From Candidatus Sediminicultor secundus (GTDB lineage Bacteria; Atribacterota; JS1; SB-45; 34-128): a stretch of DNA of 5,347 nt. The notes under the pieces are model-generated. The model had not been told where the DNA came from, ran no database searches, and saw only the letters and a list, made by a program, of their open reading frames with translations. This document shows positions 5,329 through 5,347 of the stretch, piece after piece; position 1 is the first letter of the stretch, and every line of letters begins with the position of its first letter. Location: NCBI GenBank assembly GCA_002849045.2, contig NCRO01000390.1, positions 1 through 5,347 on the forward strand, read 5' to 3'. Both the position numbers and the translations under genes were made by a program.

Positions 5329-5347
5329 CTGTCTCTCATACACATCT
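5329..5347 (+). other. Sequencing adapter remnant (Tn5/Nextera mosaic end), not genomic
   Basis: The last 19 bases, CTGTCTCTCATACACATCT, match the reverse complement of the Tn5 mosaic end used in Nextera libraries at 18 of 19 positions; the ninth base is C where the adapter has T. The match has exactly the length of the mosaic end and stops exactly at the window end, as expected for untrimmed read-through at a contig end. These bases should be removed from any annotation. Confidence 0.93.

Overview
The window is one end of an AT-rich bacterial contig, probably assembled from metagenomic reads. The first two-thirds is a tightly packed, plus-strand ABC importer operon of the BMP/nucleoside type. 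It holds the 3' end of a first permease (1-248), a second permease (248-1165), a periplasmic BMP-family binding protein (1251-2222) and a double-domain ATPase (2242-3828). All four parts of a purine-nucleoside-like (RnsABCD / YufNOPQ-like) importer are present, although the first permease is cut by the window edge.

The binding protein has a plain Sec signal peptide with no lipobox cysteine. That fits a diderm (two-membrane) cell with a soluble periplasmic binding protein better than a Gram-positive one, where BMP proteins are usually lipoproteins. The moderate AT content, the BMP importer and the HD-GYP remnant suggest an uncultured anaerobe such as Atribacterota or a similar lineage. This is a low-confidence guess, because no phylogenetic marker is present.

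Downstream (3872-4071) lies the wreck of a sensor/cyclic-di-GMP gene. About 40 residues of an N-terminal coiled-coil/PAS start are joined, out of frame, to about the last 25 residues of an HD-GYP domain. The middle of the gene is missing, and a perfect 7-bp inverted repeat sits at the junction. A short stretch with a REP-like inverted repeat follows (4147-4207).

Next is a well-formed promoter (4276-4305) with palindromic repeats at the expected transcription start. It drives a 152-codon gene of unknown function (4348-4806) that opens with a TTG codon behind a perfect Shine-Dalgarno. Its strand pattern resembles a small PH/GRAM-like fold.

From 4807 to 5328 there is about 520 bp with no credible gene, containing a hairpin-forming dispersed repeat (5146-5184) and a short imperfect direct repeat. 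The last 19 bases (5329-5347) match the Tn5/Nextera mosaic-end adapter at 18 of 19 positions and are almost certainly a library artefact, not genome. I see no convincing new multi-gene system here. The most unusual items are the collapsed PAS/HD-GYP gene and the orphan TTG-start gene with its own promoter.
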